64,000 nucleotides of DNA from AV80 sp035536995 (GTDB lineage: Bacteria > Verrucomicrobiota > Verrucomicrobiia > Chthoniobacterales > UBA10450), in contig DATLNB010000025.1 in the NCBI GenBank assembly GCA_035536995.1, positions 1-64,000 on the forward strand, written 5' to 3'. The position numbers and the translations under genes were made by a program. Positions 29,324-38,033 of this stretch are shown one piece after another. The stretch's first letter is position 1, and every line of letters begins with the position of its first letter. The notes below the pieces were generated by a model that did not search any database, was not told the origin of the DNA, and saw only the letters and a program-made list of their open reading frames with translations.

Positions 29324-31180
29324 TCTCCCGCGTTTCTCCCTGAGCGCCCCCTCGATCTTCCCGAGCGGCAGACAATTCATCACGTCGTCGCGCGTCAGCC
29401 ATCCTTTCCGGGCGACGCCCACGCCGAACCATAATTCCTGGAGACGCTCGACGGCGTGAGCGTCCGGATTGATCACGCATTTCACGCCTTTTTCCTTCGC
29501 CAACGGCCACCAACGCCAGTCGAGGTCTAGGCGTTTCGGCGCGGCGTTGATCTCGATCCATGTCCCGGTTTCCGCGGCAGCGTCAATGATCGCCGGGATA
29601 TCGACGGCATACGGATCGCGCCTCAGGAGCAGCCGGCCGGTGGGATGGGCCAGCATGGTCACATGCGGATTCTCCATCGCGCGGATCATCCTTTTCGTCA
29701 TCTCGGCCTCGGGCAGGGTGAAGGCGGAATGGACTGAAGCGACCACGTAATCGAGCTCAGCCAGCAATTCGTCGGGGAAATCGAGCGAACCGTCCCGGAG
29801 GATGTCGCACTCGACCCCGGCAAAGAGCCGGAAGTTTTCGAACTCACTGTTCAGTTTCCGAATGGACGCGAGCTGGACCCGGAGGCGCGCTTCATCCAGG
29901 CCGCGCGCCTGGATCGAGCTCCGGCTGTGGTCCGCGATGCCCAGATATTGCAGCCCGAGCTCCTGAGCTGCGGCCGCCATTTCTTCGAGAGAATTTCGAC
30001 CGTCGCTTGCGGTCGTGTGGCAATGAAAAGTGCCGCGGAGGTTTTCGGCTTCAACGAGGCGCGGCAGTTTTCCAGCGGCGGCGGCCTCGAATTCGCCGCA
30101 GTTCTCCCTCAGTTCCGGCGGAATGTAATCGAGGTCGAGAGCGCGATAGAGGTCCGCCTCCTCACGGATGACAGGGACCTTTTGCCGGAGCACGGGCGTC
30201 TCGCCTGTGCGGCTGGCGGGCGTCTCGCCTGCCGCCTTGTTCATATTCCCGGCCGCCTCAACAGGCGGGACGCCCGTTGGCCGCACAGGCGAGACGCCCG
30301 TGCTCCCCCCTTCGCTGGGTTCCACTTCCCCGAGCCGATACTCATTTAAAGTCCAGCCCCGTTTCAGGGCGCGGCTCCGGACCACGACGTTGTGCTCCTT
30401 GCTTCCGGTAAAATAATTTAGCGCGAACGGATATTCGGCCGCGGTTACGACCCGCAGATCGCACTGGATCCCGGAGCGCAGCCGCACGCTCGATTTGGTC
30501 GAGCCCTGCGCGATGATGCTTTCAACGAGCGGGTGCTCGACGAAAAGCGCGGAAACTTCAGCCGGCGCTGACGTGGCTACGATGAAGTCGAGGTCGCGAA
30601 CGATCTCTTTCCGGCGCCGGTAACTGCCTGCGATGCAAACGTGGTGCGCGTCGGGATGACCGCGGAGATCGTTCAGCAGCGTTTCGGCCTCCGCCGCGAT
30701 CTGGCCAAGCTGGAATTTGCCGGCGTACTTCTGCCGTTCATCTATCGCCTTGCAAAGCTTCTCCTGGGTCGCCTTCCCGAAACCGGGCAATTCCGCGATC
30801 CGTCCCGCCACGCAGGCCTCGTGCAATTGCGCGATAGAGCTGACCCGCAATTTCTCGAGGAGCGCCTTTATCTTTTTCGCGCCGAGTCCCGGGAGGCTGA
30901 ACATTTCCAGGATGTCCGCCGGAAATTCTGCGCGCAGCTCGTCGAAGAACTTGAGAGATCCGGTGTCTACCAGCTCCTTGATCTTGGCCGCGATCGCTTT
31001 TCCGATCCCGGGGATTTTCTCGAGGGTCTCCTCGTTCGCGAGATCAGCAATGTTGCCGCCCCAGGTCTCGAGCGACCGCGCAGCATTCACGTAAGCGCGA
31101 ATCTTGAAGGGGTTCTCGCCTTTCAGCTCGAGGAGGGTCCCGATCTTCTCGAGCACGCCGGCGATCGTGGCCTTGTCCAT
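29312..31180 (-). CDS. polX: PolX-type DNA polymerase/3'-5' exonuclease (PHP domain)
   Basis: Starting at 31180 the protein has 622 residues; bacterial PolX is usually about 570. In order: the helix-hairpin-helix region ('MDKATIAGVLEKIGTLLELKG', 'IPGIGKAIAAKIKEL', 'LPGLGAKKIKALLEKL'), the polymerase palm ('AGSYRRRKEIVRDLDFIV') and a C-terminal PHP nuclease domain ('GTFHCHTTASDGRNSLEEM', 'GIADHSRSS', 'INPDAHA'). It fills gaps in base-excision repair. About 40 extra residues (292-332) are translated from a palindromic element in frame between polymerase and PHP domains. Confidence 0.92.
   Translation of the reverse strand: MDKATIAGVLEKIGTLLELKGENPFKIRAYVNAARSLETWGGNIADLANEETLEKIPGIGKAIAAKIKELVDTGSLKFFDELRAEFPADILEMFSLPGLGAKKIKALLEKLRVSSIAQLHEACVAGRIAELPGFGKATQEKLCKAIDERQKYAGKFQLGQIAAEAETLLNDLRGHPDAHHVCIAGSYRRRKEIVRDLDFIVATSAPAEVSALFVEHPLVESIIAQGSTKSSVRLRSGIQCDLRVVTAAEYPFALNYFTGSKEHNVVVRSRALKRGWTLNEYRLGEVEPSEGGSTGVSPVRPTGVPPVEAAGNMNKAAGETPASRTGETPVLRQKVPVIREEADLYRALDLDYIPPELRENCGEFEAAAAGKLPRLVEAENLRGTFHCHTTASDGRNSLEEMAAAAQELGLQYLGIADHSRSSIQARGLDEARLRVQLASIRKLNSEFENFRLFAGVECDILRDGSLDFPDELLAELDYVVASVHSAFTLPEAEMTKRMIRAMENPHVTMLAHPTGRLLLRRDPYAVDIPAIIDAAAETGTWIEINAAPKRLDLDWRWWPLAKEKGVKCVINPDAHAVERLQELWFGVGVARKGWLTRDDVMNCLPLGKIEGALREKRGRRME
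30187..30306. repeat. family-C REPIN inserted in frame inside polX
   Basis: Perfect 27-bp inverted ends (30187-30213 and 30280-30306, GGAGCACGGGCGTCTCGCC...) enclose a 120-bp element. 120 is a multiple of three and all frames needed by polX remain open. The translated insert is Gly/Pro/Thr/Val-rich ('STGVSPVRPTGVPPVEAAG'). Confidence 0.9.
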
Positions 31181-31218
31181 CGCAGGATTGTTAGCGCGAA
31201 AACACGCGCCGTCGATTT

Positions 31219-31308
31219 CTGTAGCCGCTTCGCTGTGCGAAGCGTTCCGGCGACGCGGGAATGGCGGCCATGCGTAATCTTGCGCCGTCCACAGAGCGAC
31301 GGCTACAG
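31219..31308. repeat. family-A REPIN between polX and the transglycosylase gene
   Basis: CTGTAGCCGCTTCGCTGTGCG at the left and GAGCGACGGCTACAG at the right bound the element. It ends 6 bp from the stop codon of the lytic transglycosylase gene. Confidence 0.8.
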
Positions 31309-31313
31309 TAGAA

Positions 31314-31916
31314 TTACATCCGGCCGCGGCGCTTGTAGAACTCGTACCGCGCCATGATCGAATCCACGTATTTCCGGGTCCCGGGGAAATCGATGGTCGC
31401 GAGAAAAGTCTTCGTTGTGACGGGCCTGGTGTCGTCGCCTCCGGCCCAGCGCAGGGCGCGGCTGGCACCGGCGTTGTACTCGGCAAGGGCAAACGGCACC
31501 GGGTCGGCCTGATTTTGCCAATGCCCGATGGCCCGCCGCAAATACCACGTGCCTGCCTCAACGTTCGTCTTCGGATCGAACAATTCTTCCACCCTGAAGT
31601 TCTCCTTCTTCGCTTCACGCGCCCATTCGCCGGCGGCTATTTCACTGACCTGCATGAGGCCGCGCTCGCCAGCGTTGCCGAACTTGTGGGAGTCGAACCG
31701 GCTTTCGCGCCAAATAACAGCCTTCACCAGCATTGGATCCACTTGATGCTCGGCCGCGACAGCGCGGATCAGGGCGTCATGTTGCTGGAACCGGGCCGGG
31801 CTGATCCATTCATAGAGGGTGTAAACCGTATCGCCCGATCTCATCGACAGATACGCGAGGCCAGCCGCTCCCGCGAGGAACGCGCAAATCACTACCTTTA
31901 AAAGAAACCGCGCCAT
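31314..31916 (-). CDS. SLT-type lytic murein transglycosylase
   Basis: The 200-residue protein has an N-terminal membrane anchor (residues about 5-24) and a Slt70-like lysozyme-fold domain. The catalytic Glu is in 'VKAVIWRESRFDS', followed by the family motifs 'GERGLMQVS' and 'ALAEYNAGAS'. It cleaves the glycan strands of peptidoglycan, forming 1,6-anhydromuramic ends, probably while tethered to the inner membrane. Confidence 0.92.
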   Translation of the reverse strand: MARFLLKVVICAFLAGAAGLAYLSMRSGDTVYTLYEWISPARFQQHDALIRAVAAEHQVDPMLVKAVIWRESRFDSHKFGNAGERGLMQVSEIAAGEWAREAKKENFRVEELFDPKTNVEAGTWYLRRAIGHWQNQADPVPFALAEYNAGASRALRWAGGDDTRPVTTKTFLATIDFPGTRKYVDSIMARYEFYKRRGRM

Positions 31917-32007
31917 GACGTCGTGTTCGTGTTCGAAAAAGTTTCGTGGATAAGTAATCGAACACCAGCCGGAGCAACAGCACGATTACGATTTCGCCGG
32001 AAGCCAG

Positions 32008-34239
32008 ATGAACGAACCCTCCTACGCCCGCGTGGTCATCGATCGCGCCATCCACCGCGAGCTCGATTACCTCGTCCCGGAGATGCTCGCGGAGAAGGTC
32101 GGCATCGGTTCGCGGGTCCGGGTGCCGTTCCGAGAAAGATCGGCGCTTGCGACCGTGGTCGCGCTGCTCGCGGAGACCAAAGCGAGCGGCATTCGTCCGA
32201 TCGAAGCAGTGGTGGGCGATAAACCGGCCTTGAACCCGAAGCTGATCGAGCTCGGGCGATGGATGAGCGCTTATTATTGTTGTCCGATCGAGACGGTGAT
32301 GCGGAGCCTGTTGCCGCAGGTCATTCGCCGCGCGGAGGTGGGTTGGAAGCGGCAGTTGTTCGTTTCAGCCGCAAAAGAGATCGTGCCGGAAGAGCTCGAG
32401 AAATTGCGGCGCCGCGCGCCGCGCCAGGCAGAGCTGATGGAAGCGATCCTTAAGCTCGGGCGGCCCGCTCCGGCGGCGGATATACTGCGCAGCACTTCGC
32501 TCGATAACCAAACGCTTCGGGCACTGGAAAAGCGCGGTTGGGTTTTGCTGCGCGAGGAAGCCGTGGCCCGCGATCCGCACGGCGCCGAGCAATTCATCGC
32601 TTCGGCGAGCCTCGACCTGAACTCCGAACAACAGGCGGCGCTCAGTGCGATCGAAGAAGCCTTGCAGGCCCCGAACCCGGCCAAACCGATCCTGCTGCAC
32701 GGCGTGACGGGCAGCGGCAAAACCGAGATCTACCTCCAGGCGATCCATTCCACTCTCGGCCGAGGCAAGACCGCGATCGTCCTTGTCCCGGAGATTTCCC
32801 TGACCCCTCAAACGGTTGAACGCTTCAAGAGCCGCTTCGCCGACGCACAAGACACGGTGGCCGTGTTGCACAGCCATCTTTCCGAAGGTGAGCGCCACGA
32901 TGAATGGCACAAAATCCATGGCGGCCGGGCCAGGATCGTGGTCGGCGCGCGGAGCGCAGTTTTTGCGCCGCTCGAGAACCTCGGCCTGATCGTGGTCGAT
33001 GAAGAACACGAGACGTCCTACAAGCAGGAGGAAGCGCCGCGATATCATGCTCGCGACGTCGCTGTCGTCCGGGCGAAACTCGAAGGCTGCGTGGTCTTGC
33101 TCGGGACCGCGACGCCCTCACTCGAGAGCTATCACAACGCGGTCCAGGAAAAATACCGGCTGCTCAACCTCACTCAGCGGGTCGATAATTGTGAGATGCC
33201 GCTGATCCGCATCGTCGATCTGCGGCTGGAGCGGCGGAAAGAAAAAGTCGCTGCGATTCTTTCCGAGAAACTGCGCGCTGCCATCACCGATCGGCTGGAG
33301 AAACGCGAGCAGACGATCCTCTTCCTGAATCGGCGCGGATTCTCGACCTCGCTGTTGTGCAGCAATTGCGGCGAGGCGCGGGACTGCCCGAATTGCAGCG
33401 TCGCCCTTACCTTCCATCGGAGCATGGCGCGGCTCAGCTGCCATCTATGCGGGCACACTGCGGCGGTGCCTAAGAAATGCCCGGCCTGTTCCCACGACGC
33501 GCTCATTTACGCCGGGTTCGGAACGGAGAAAGTGGAGGCCAACGTCGTTCATCTTTTCCCCGACGCGGCCGTGCGCCGGATGGATGCGGATTCGATGACG
33601 CGGAAAGATTCGTATCGGGAAACTCTGCACGCGTTCCGCAGTGGCAAGATCGATATCCTTGTCGGGACGCAGATGATCGCGAAAGGCCTTCATTTCCCGA
33701 ATGTGACGCTGGTCGGGATCATCAACGCCGATCTGGCGCTTCATATGCCGGACTTCCGGGCGGGCGAACGGACATTTCAGCTCCTCACCCAGGTGGCGGG
33801 CCGGGCCGGGCGCGGCGAGACCCCCGGGGAAGTGTTCGTGCAAACCTACACGCCGTTCAGCCCGTCGATTCAATTCGCGCGGCACCACGATTTCGCGGGA
33901 TATTTCCAACAGGAGCTGGAGTTCCGGGAACGGTGCGATTTCCCGCCACTGAACCACGTCATCCTGATCACGGTTCGTTCCCCGCACGAAGGCCGGGCCC
34001 AGCTTTCGGCCGAGACCATCGCGCGCCGGCTCAAGGAAGCATTGCCGCCCGAATTCATCCTGAATGCGCCGTCGCCCGCACCGCTCGAAAAGCTGCAGGG
34101 CCACTTTCGTTTCCACATCCTGATGCGCGGATCCGCCATCGTCCGCCTGAGCCGGTTGGTCCGCGAGACGCTCGACAAGCTGCCGTTGCCCGAAGACGTC
34201 CATGCCGCAGTAGATGTCGATCCGTATCAGTTGTTGTAA
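32008..34239 (+). CDS. priA: primosomal protein N' (PriA helicase)
   Basis: PriA (743 residues) restarts stalled replication forks by binding them, unwinding the lagging arm and loading DnaB. The N-terminal DNA-binding domain ('YARVVIDRAIHRELDYLVPE') is followed by the helicase core: Walker A 'LLHGVTGSGKTEIYLQAI' and DEAH-type box 'LIVVDEEHETSYKQEEAPRYH'. Four zinc-binding pairs include 'CSNCGEARDCPNC' and 'CHLCGHTAAVPKKCPAC'. The C-terminal motifs 'GTQMIAKGLHFPNVTLVGI' and 'QVAGRAGRG' complete it. All key motifs are present. Confidence 0.97.
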   Translation: MNEPSYARVVIDRAIHRELDYLVPEMLAEKVGIGSRVRVPFRERSALATVVALLAETKASGIRPIEAVVGDKPALNPKLIELGRWMSAYYCCPIETVMRSLLPQVIRRAEVGWKRQLFVSAAKEIVPEELEKLRRRAPRQAELMEAILKLGRPAPAADILRSTSLDNQTLRALEKRGWVLLREEAVARDPHGAEQFIASASLDLNSEQQAALSAIEEALQAPNPAKPILLHGVTGSGKTEIYLQAIHSTLGRGKTAIVLVPEISLTPQTVERFKSRFADAQDTVAVLHSHLSEGERHDEWHKIHGGRARIVVGARSAVFAPLENLGLIVVDEEHETSYKQEEAPRYHARDVAVVRAKLEGCVVLLGTATPSLESYHNAVQEKYRLLNLTQRVDNCEMPLIRIVDLRLERRKEKVAAILSEKLRAAITDRLEKREQTILFLNRRGFSTSLLCSNCGEARDCPNCSVALTFHRSMARLSCHLCGHTAAVPKKCPACSHDALIYAGFGTEKVEANVVHLFPDAAVRRMDADSMTRKDSYRETLHAFRSGKIDILVGTQMIAKGLHFPNVTLVGIINADLALHMPDFRAGERTFQLLTQVAGRAGRGETPGEVFVQTYTPFSPSIQFARHHDFAGYFQQELEFRERCDFPPLNHVILITVRSPHEGRAQLSAETIARRLKEALPPEFILNAPSPAPLEKLQGHFRFHILMRGSAIVRLSRLVRETLDKLPLPEDVHAAVDVDPYQLL

Positions 34240-34275
34240 CTGCGGGAAGGCAGAGGCGGAACTATCGGCGGCCCG

Positions 34276-34301
34276 AAAAAGGCGAAGTTACTCGCCTTTT
34301 T
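34276..34301 (+). terminator. rho-independent terminator after priA
   Basis: AAAAAGGCGA (34276-34285), a six-base loop and TCGCCTTTTT (34292-34301) form a perfect 10-bp stem ending in a T run. It lies 37 bp past the priA stop. Because the stem begins with an A run, it could also terminate on the other strand. Confidence 0.8.
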
Positions 34302-34326
34302 GTTGGGATCGCGATTTTATCGGCAG

Positions 34327-35949
34327 ATGCGTGTTTCTCCTAAGTTTCGCCCTCCAGAAATCGGAATTCTTTTGTTTTTGGGGATTGTCCTCTCGATTAG
34401 CGCAGCGCCAGATGCTGCTCCTGCCCCTTCTCCCACGGCCCCACCGGAGACTTCCGAAACGCCAACTCCGCCTACTCAGCCGGCGGAGACTCCGTCGAAA
34501 GCAGTCGAGATTTCCGTGGTCAAGATTTTCTCCACGGCGCGCTATCCGGATCTTTATAAGCCTTGGATGAGGCAGGCTCCGAGCGAGAGCTCGGGGAGCG
34601 GGGTGGTGATTGAAGGAAAGCGTATCCTGACCAATGCGCACGTCATCCGTTACGCCGGGCAGATTCAGGTGCAGGCAAGTCAATCCGGCGACAGGTTTTC
34701 TGCGACCGTCGAAGCTGTCGCGCCCGGAATTGATCTGGCAGTCCTCAAGTTGGATGATGAGAAATTTTTTGCGTCGCATCCACCTCTGCCTCGGGCGCGC
34801 GACCTTCCCGACATAAAAGATGTAGTCACCGTCTACGGCTATCCGGAAGGAGGGACAAGCCTGGCGATCACGCGCGGGATTGTTTCGCGCATCGAGTTTG
34901 GCGGGTACAACTATCCGGTTGCGGGACTTAGAATTCAGATCGACGCGGCAGTGAACGCGGGAAATAGCGGCGGGCCGGCCGTGGTCGACAACAAGTTGGT
35001 CGGAATCATCTTTAGTCGTTTAAACACGGCCGAAAATATCGGATACATCATCCCTTCGGAAGAAATCGAGCTGTTCCTCCAGGACATTGCGGATGGCCGC
35101 TACGATGGAAAGCCGGCCCTGTTTGATGAGCTTCAGACCCTGGACAACCCGGCCCTCCGTCCCTACCTGAAGCTGCCTGAAGCCGCGCAGGGCACGCTGG
35201 TTCACCGCCCAGCCAGCGACGCTCCCGACTACCCCCTGAAAGAATGGGATTTGATCACACGGATTGGCGACATCCCGGTGGACAACCAGGGTATGAGCAA
35301 ACTCGGAGAGAACCTGCTCGTGCGCTTCTCGTATTTCGTCCAAAAAATTGCGCGCCAGGGCAAAGTGCCATTGACGATCGTTCGCGCCGGGAAGGAGATG
35401 CAAATTGAGGTGCCGGTGTCATCGAGCTTCCCCCTGTTAAACCCTAGCCTGAGGGGGACGTTGCCTTCTTACTTCGTATATGGGCCGATTGCCTTTTCAG
35501 AGAGCACGGGGACGCTCCTGGTCGACTTTACCGAAGGGAAGAACGCCGCCGACTGGATCCTTGATCGTTGCTATGACGGTAACCCGATCCTGACCCGCGC
35601 CGGGGAACGCCCCGCTTTTCCGGACGAACGCCTGGTTTTCGTTTCGTCCCCATTTTTCCCGCACAAGGTGGCTCACGGATACTCGAATCCTGCGATCAGC
35701 GTTGTGAAAACGGTGAATGGAACTGCGATCAAGAACCTTGCGCACCTCGTGCAGGTGTTGCGGGATCTCAAGGACGAGTTCGTTGTTTTTGCCTTCGATA
35801 GGAAAACCGGCGGGGAAACAATGGTATTTCCGCGGGCAGAAATGGTGGCGGCAACCGAAGAGATCCTGACCGATAACGGTGTGCGCAGTCAGGGGTCACC
35901 GCATCTCCTGAGCATCTGGAACGCGAAGCCGCTCGGGCCCACGAAGTGA
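34327..35949 (+). CDS. Deg/HtrA-like trypsin-type serine protease with PDZ region
   Basis: ATG 34327 gives 540 residues; a TTG start at 34300 is less likely because it overlaps the terminator. A signal peptide is followed by a Pro/Thr-rich linker. The protease domain carries the full triad: His in 'ILTNAHVIRYAG', Asp in 'APGIDLAVLKLD' and Ser in 'AAVNAGNSGGPAVV'. A PDZ-like domain follows ('VHRPASDAPDYPLKEWDLIT') and a long C-terminal region resembling plant/bacterial Deg proteases of the DegP9 kind. It probably degrades damaged periplasmic proteins. Confidence 0.88.
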   Translation: MRVSPKFRPPEIGILLFLGIVLSISAAPDAAPAPSPTAPPETSETPTPPTQPAETPSKAVEISVVKIFSTARYPDLYKPWMRQAPSESSGSGVVIEGKRILTNAHVIRYAGQIQVQASQSGDRFSATVEAVAPGIDLAVLKLDDEKFFASHPPLPRARDLPDIKDVVTVYGYPEGGTSLAITRGIVSRIEFGGYNYPVAGLRIQIDAAVNAGNSGGPAVVDNKLVGIIFSRLNTAENIGYIIPSEEIELFLQDIADGRYDGKPALFDELQTLDNPALRPYLKLPEAAQGTLVHRPASDAPDYPLKEWDLITRIGDIPVDNQGMSKLGENLLVRFSYFVQKIARQGKVPLTIVRAGKEMQIEVPVSSSFPLLNPSLRGTLPSYFVYGPIAFSESTGTLLVDFTEGKNAADWILDRCYDGNPILTRAGERPAFPDERLVFVSSPFFPHKVAHGYSNPAISVVKTVNGTAIKNLAHLVQVLRDLKDEFVVFAFDRKTGGETMVFPRAEMVAATEEILTDNGVRSQGSPHLLSIWNAKPLGPTK

Positions 35950-35981
35950 GTTACGCGCAGGGTGAAGCGCCGGCTTCCCCC

Positions 35982-36012
35982 AACGCTTCGCATAGCGAAG
36001 CGGCTACAGAAG
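35982..36012. repeat. family-A REP half-element
   Basis: AACGCTTCGCATAGCGAAGCGGCTACAGAAG matches one arm of the family-A elements. It sits immediately downstream of the RAYT gene's stop. Confidence 0.75.
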
Positions 36013-36016
36013 AAGC

Positions 36017-36520
36017 TCAAACCCGGTCGATCCGGACTATTTCACCCGCGTAAGGCCAGTCGTCAGCGTTTGCGACGAATCCGGCGCGCGCCGGGTTCTC
36101 GCGGACATAATTCCACTTTTGTGCGTAGCTTTCATCGCTCCGTAGAACGTGATCAAAGAACCCGCGCTGCCAAAGGGTATTCTTCTGTAGCCGTCGCCCT
36201 CCGGGCGACGCAGGGTTGCGGTGTCTCGCCGATTCCACGTGCTTTTCCAAATGGCGCTTCAGCGATCCCATCCATCTTCCCAATTCAAAATTGTCCGGGC
36301 CACAGACGAAGAGATGCATATGATCCGGCATGATAACGTAGCGACCGACCGCTATGTTGTGGGCGGAGTATGCTCGCAGCGAGAATTGGGTAAAGGCGTT
36401 GTGAACTTGTGGCGTAGCTAACATTGGTTTTCGCCGATAAGTGCAGCCTGTTACAAAATAAACGGGGTTATTCGAGAAGATCGGCGAAAGCCGCGGTGGG
36501 ACTCTGGGAAACACGTGCAT
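36017..36520 (-). CDS. RAYT transposase (second type) with internal REP
   Basis: The 167-residue protein is a Y1/REP-associated tyrosine transposase: 'NPVYFVTGCTYRRKPML' at the front, the HxH metal site in 'VIMPDHMHLFVCGP' (His67, His69) and the candidate catalytic Tyr in 'WNYVRENPARAGFV'. Residues about 100-115 are encoded by a family-A palindrome (36181-36210), inserted in frame before 'LWQRGFFDHVLR'. Family-A REPs flank the gene on both sides, so it is probably the enzyme that mobilises them. Sequence differs markedly from the RAYT inside carB. Confidence 0.88.
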   Translation of the reverse strand: MHVFPRVPPRLSPIFSNNPVYFVTGCTYRRKPMLATPQVHNAFTQFSLRAYSAHNIAVGRYVIMPDHMHLFVCGPDNFELGRWMGSLKRHLEKHVESARHRNPASPGGRRLQKNTLWQRGFFDHVLRSDESYAQKWNYVRENPARAGFVANADDWPYAGEIVRIDRV

Positions 36521-36597
36521 TCAGGGGGTAACCAAAACATAAGCCAGCGGCGCTTGGACGGTAAAGCCACGCTTCGCATTGCGCAGGCCGCACGTGT

Positions 36598-36690
36598 TCT
36601 TCTGTAGCAGCCGCCCTGTGGGCGGCTCAACGGCTAAGGTGAAGCGCGCGTTTCCCCCCAACGCTTCGCACAGCGAAGCGGCTACAGAAG
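36598..36690. repeat. family-A REPIN, first of a direct pair
   Basis: TTCTTCTGTAGCAGCC and its inverse GGCTACAGAAG bound the element; GCCGCCCTGTGGGCGGC and CGCTTCGCACAGCGAAGCG form the inner hairpins. About 107 bp of surrounding sequence is repeated nearly exactly at 36732-36839. Confidence 0.88.
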
Positions 36691-36745
36691 ATGGTAAGGG
36701 AACGACGGGGCCCCCAGTCTCGGTCATTGGGCAGGCCGCGCGTGT

Positions 36746-36837
36746 TCTTCTGTAGCAGCCGCCCTGTGGGCGGCTCAACGCCTAAGGTGAAGCGCGGGCT
36801 TCCCCCAACGCTTCGCACAGCGAAGCGGCTACAGAAG
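36746..36837. repeat. family-A REPIN, second of a direct pair
   Basis: This is a near-identical direct copy of the element at 36598-36690, offset by 148 bp. Together they fill most of the 391-bp gap between the RAYT and the substrate-binding protein gene; no gene is seen there. Confidence 0.88.
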
Positions 36838-36911
36838 ATCGCAGCGACGACTTTTCTGATCCGACCCGGCCGTTGCTTATTGCGCTATTTCGTCTACCTC
36901 TAAAGGCCCGT

Positions 36912-38033
36912 ATGCGCTTCTCACGATGTATCTTGCTCGCCGTCGCCACCGCGCTCGTTCTGTCCGGTTGCCGTAAAAATGCGGACACTGGCGGGGCGTC
37001 CAACAAAATCCGGGTCGGCTACATTGGGCTGACCTGCGAGGCACCGATCTTCACCGCGGTTGAGAAGGGTTTTTTCAAGGAGGAAGGCCTCGAAGTTGAC
37101 CTGGTGAAATGCGAATGGGCGAACTACAAGGACGTGCTCGCTCTCGGGGGCTACGACATTACCCATCACCTGGTGATGTATTTTCTTAAGCCGATTGAAC
37201 AAGGGCTCGATGTCCGGTTCACGGCAGGAATCCACAAAGGCTGTCTCCGGGTCCAGGCTTCGAGCAAAGGCGACATCCGGACCGTTCAGGACCTCCGCGG
37301 AAAACGGATCGGCGTTCCGGGAATGGGGACCCCGCCATTTATTTTCGCGAATCGCGTCCTCGGAGCCAATGGGCTCGACGCGAGTAAAGACGTGAGCTGG
37401 CGCGTGTTCCCGGCCGGTGAACTTGGCCTTGCCTTGGACAAAGGCGAAGTGGATGCCGTGGCGGACTCCGAACCCATCGGAAGCCTGCTCCTGGCGGATG
37501 GAAAAGTCAGGAACATCGCGGACCAGGCCGCGGACATGCCGTATAAGGACGAATATTGCTGCGCCGTGATCGTGAATGGCAAATATCTTTCCGGTCATCC
37601 GAAGGAAACAGCGGCCGCGACCCGGGCGCTTCTCAAAGGCGCGAAGTGGGTCGAAGCAAATCCGGCTGCGGCTGCGCGCCTCTCCGTTGAGAAGAAATAT
37701 CTCGCCTCCAACCCGGAGTTGAACACCGTCGCGATCTCGCATCTGCGTTACGTGCCGAGCGTCTCCGGCGCCGATAAGGCGGTAAAGTCGGCCGCTGCGG
37801 AAATGAAAGTCGCCGGGATGCTGAACCCGAGCACCGATGTTCCGGCGTTAGCCGCGAAAGCCTTCGTCCATCTCGATGGTGTGTCAGACACCTGGCTGGA
37901 AACGTTGGAAGTGGAAAAGGTTGCAGGCGGGCAGGTGCCGCCCGACCAGGATATCCGCCTGTATGCGGAGCTGATTCTCTCCGAGACGGAAGACTCATGT
38001 TGCAAGAAGCCGGTCGTCGCGTCCCAGAAATAA
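36912..38033 (+). CDS. ABC importer substrate-binding lipoprotein (nitrate/sulfonate type)
   Basis: ATG 36912 gives 373 residues with a lipoprotein signal (lipobox 'ALVLSGC'). The body is an NMT1/SsuA-like periplasmic binding fold: 'VGYIGLTCEAPIFTAVEKGFF', then 'LRGKRIGVPGMGTPPFIFANR', then 'DAVADSEP'. It is unusually cysteine-rich ('HKGCLRVQ', 'DEYCCAVIV', 'EDSCCKK'). It delivers a small ligand to the permease encoded next, whose start overlaps its end by 37 bp. Substrate unknown; nitrate, sulfonates or similar anions are family precedents. Confidence 0.87.
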   Translation: MRFSRCILLAVATALVLSGCRKNADTGGASNKIRVGYIGLTCEAPIFTAVEKGFFKEEGLEVDLVKCEWANYKDVLALGGYDITHHLVMYFLKPIEQGLDVRFTAGIHKGCLRVQASSKGDIRTVQDLRGKRIGVPGMGTPPFIFANRVLGANGLDASKDVSWRVFPAGELGLALDKGEVDAVADSEPIGSLLLADGKVRNIADQAADMPYKDEYCCAVIVNGKYLSGHPKETAAATRALLKGAKWVEANPAAAARLSVEKKYLASNPELNTVAISHLRYVPSVSGADKAVKSAAAEMKVAGMLNPSTDVPALAAKAFVHLDGVSDTWLETLEVEKVAGGQVPPDQDIRLYAELILSETEDSCCKKPVVASQK

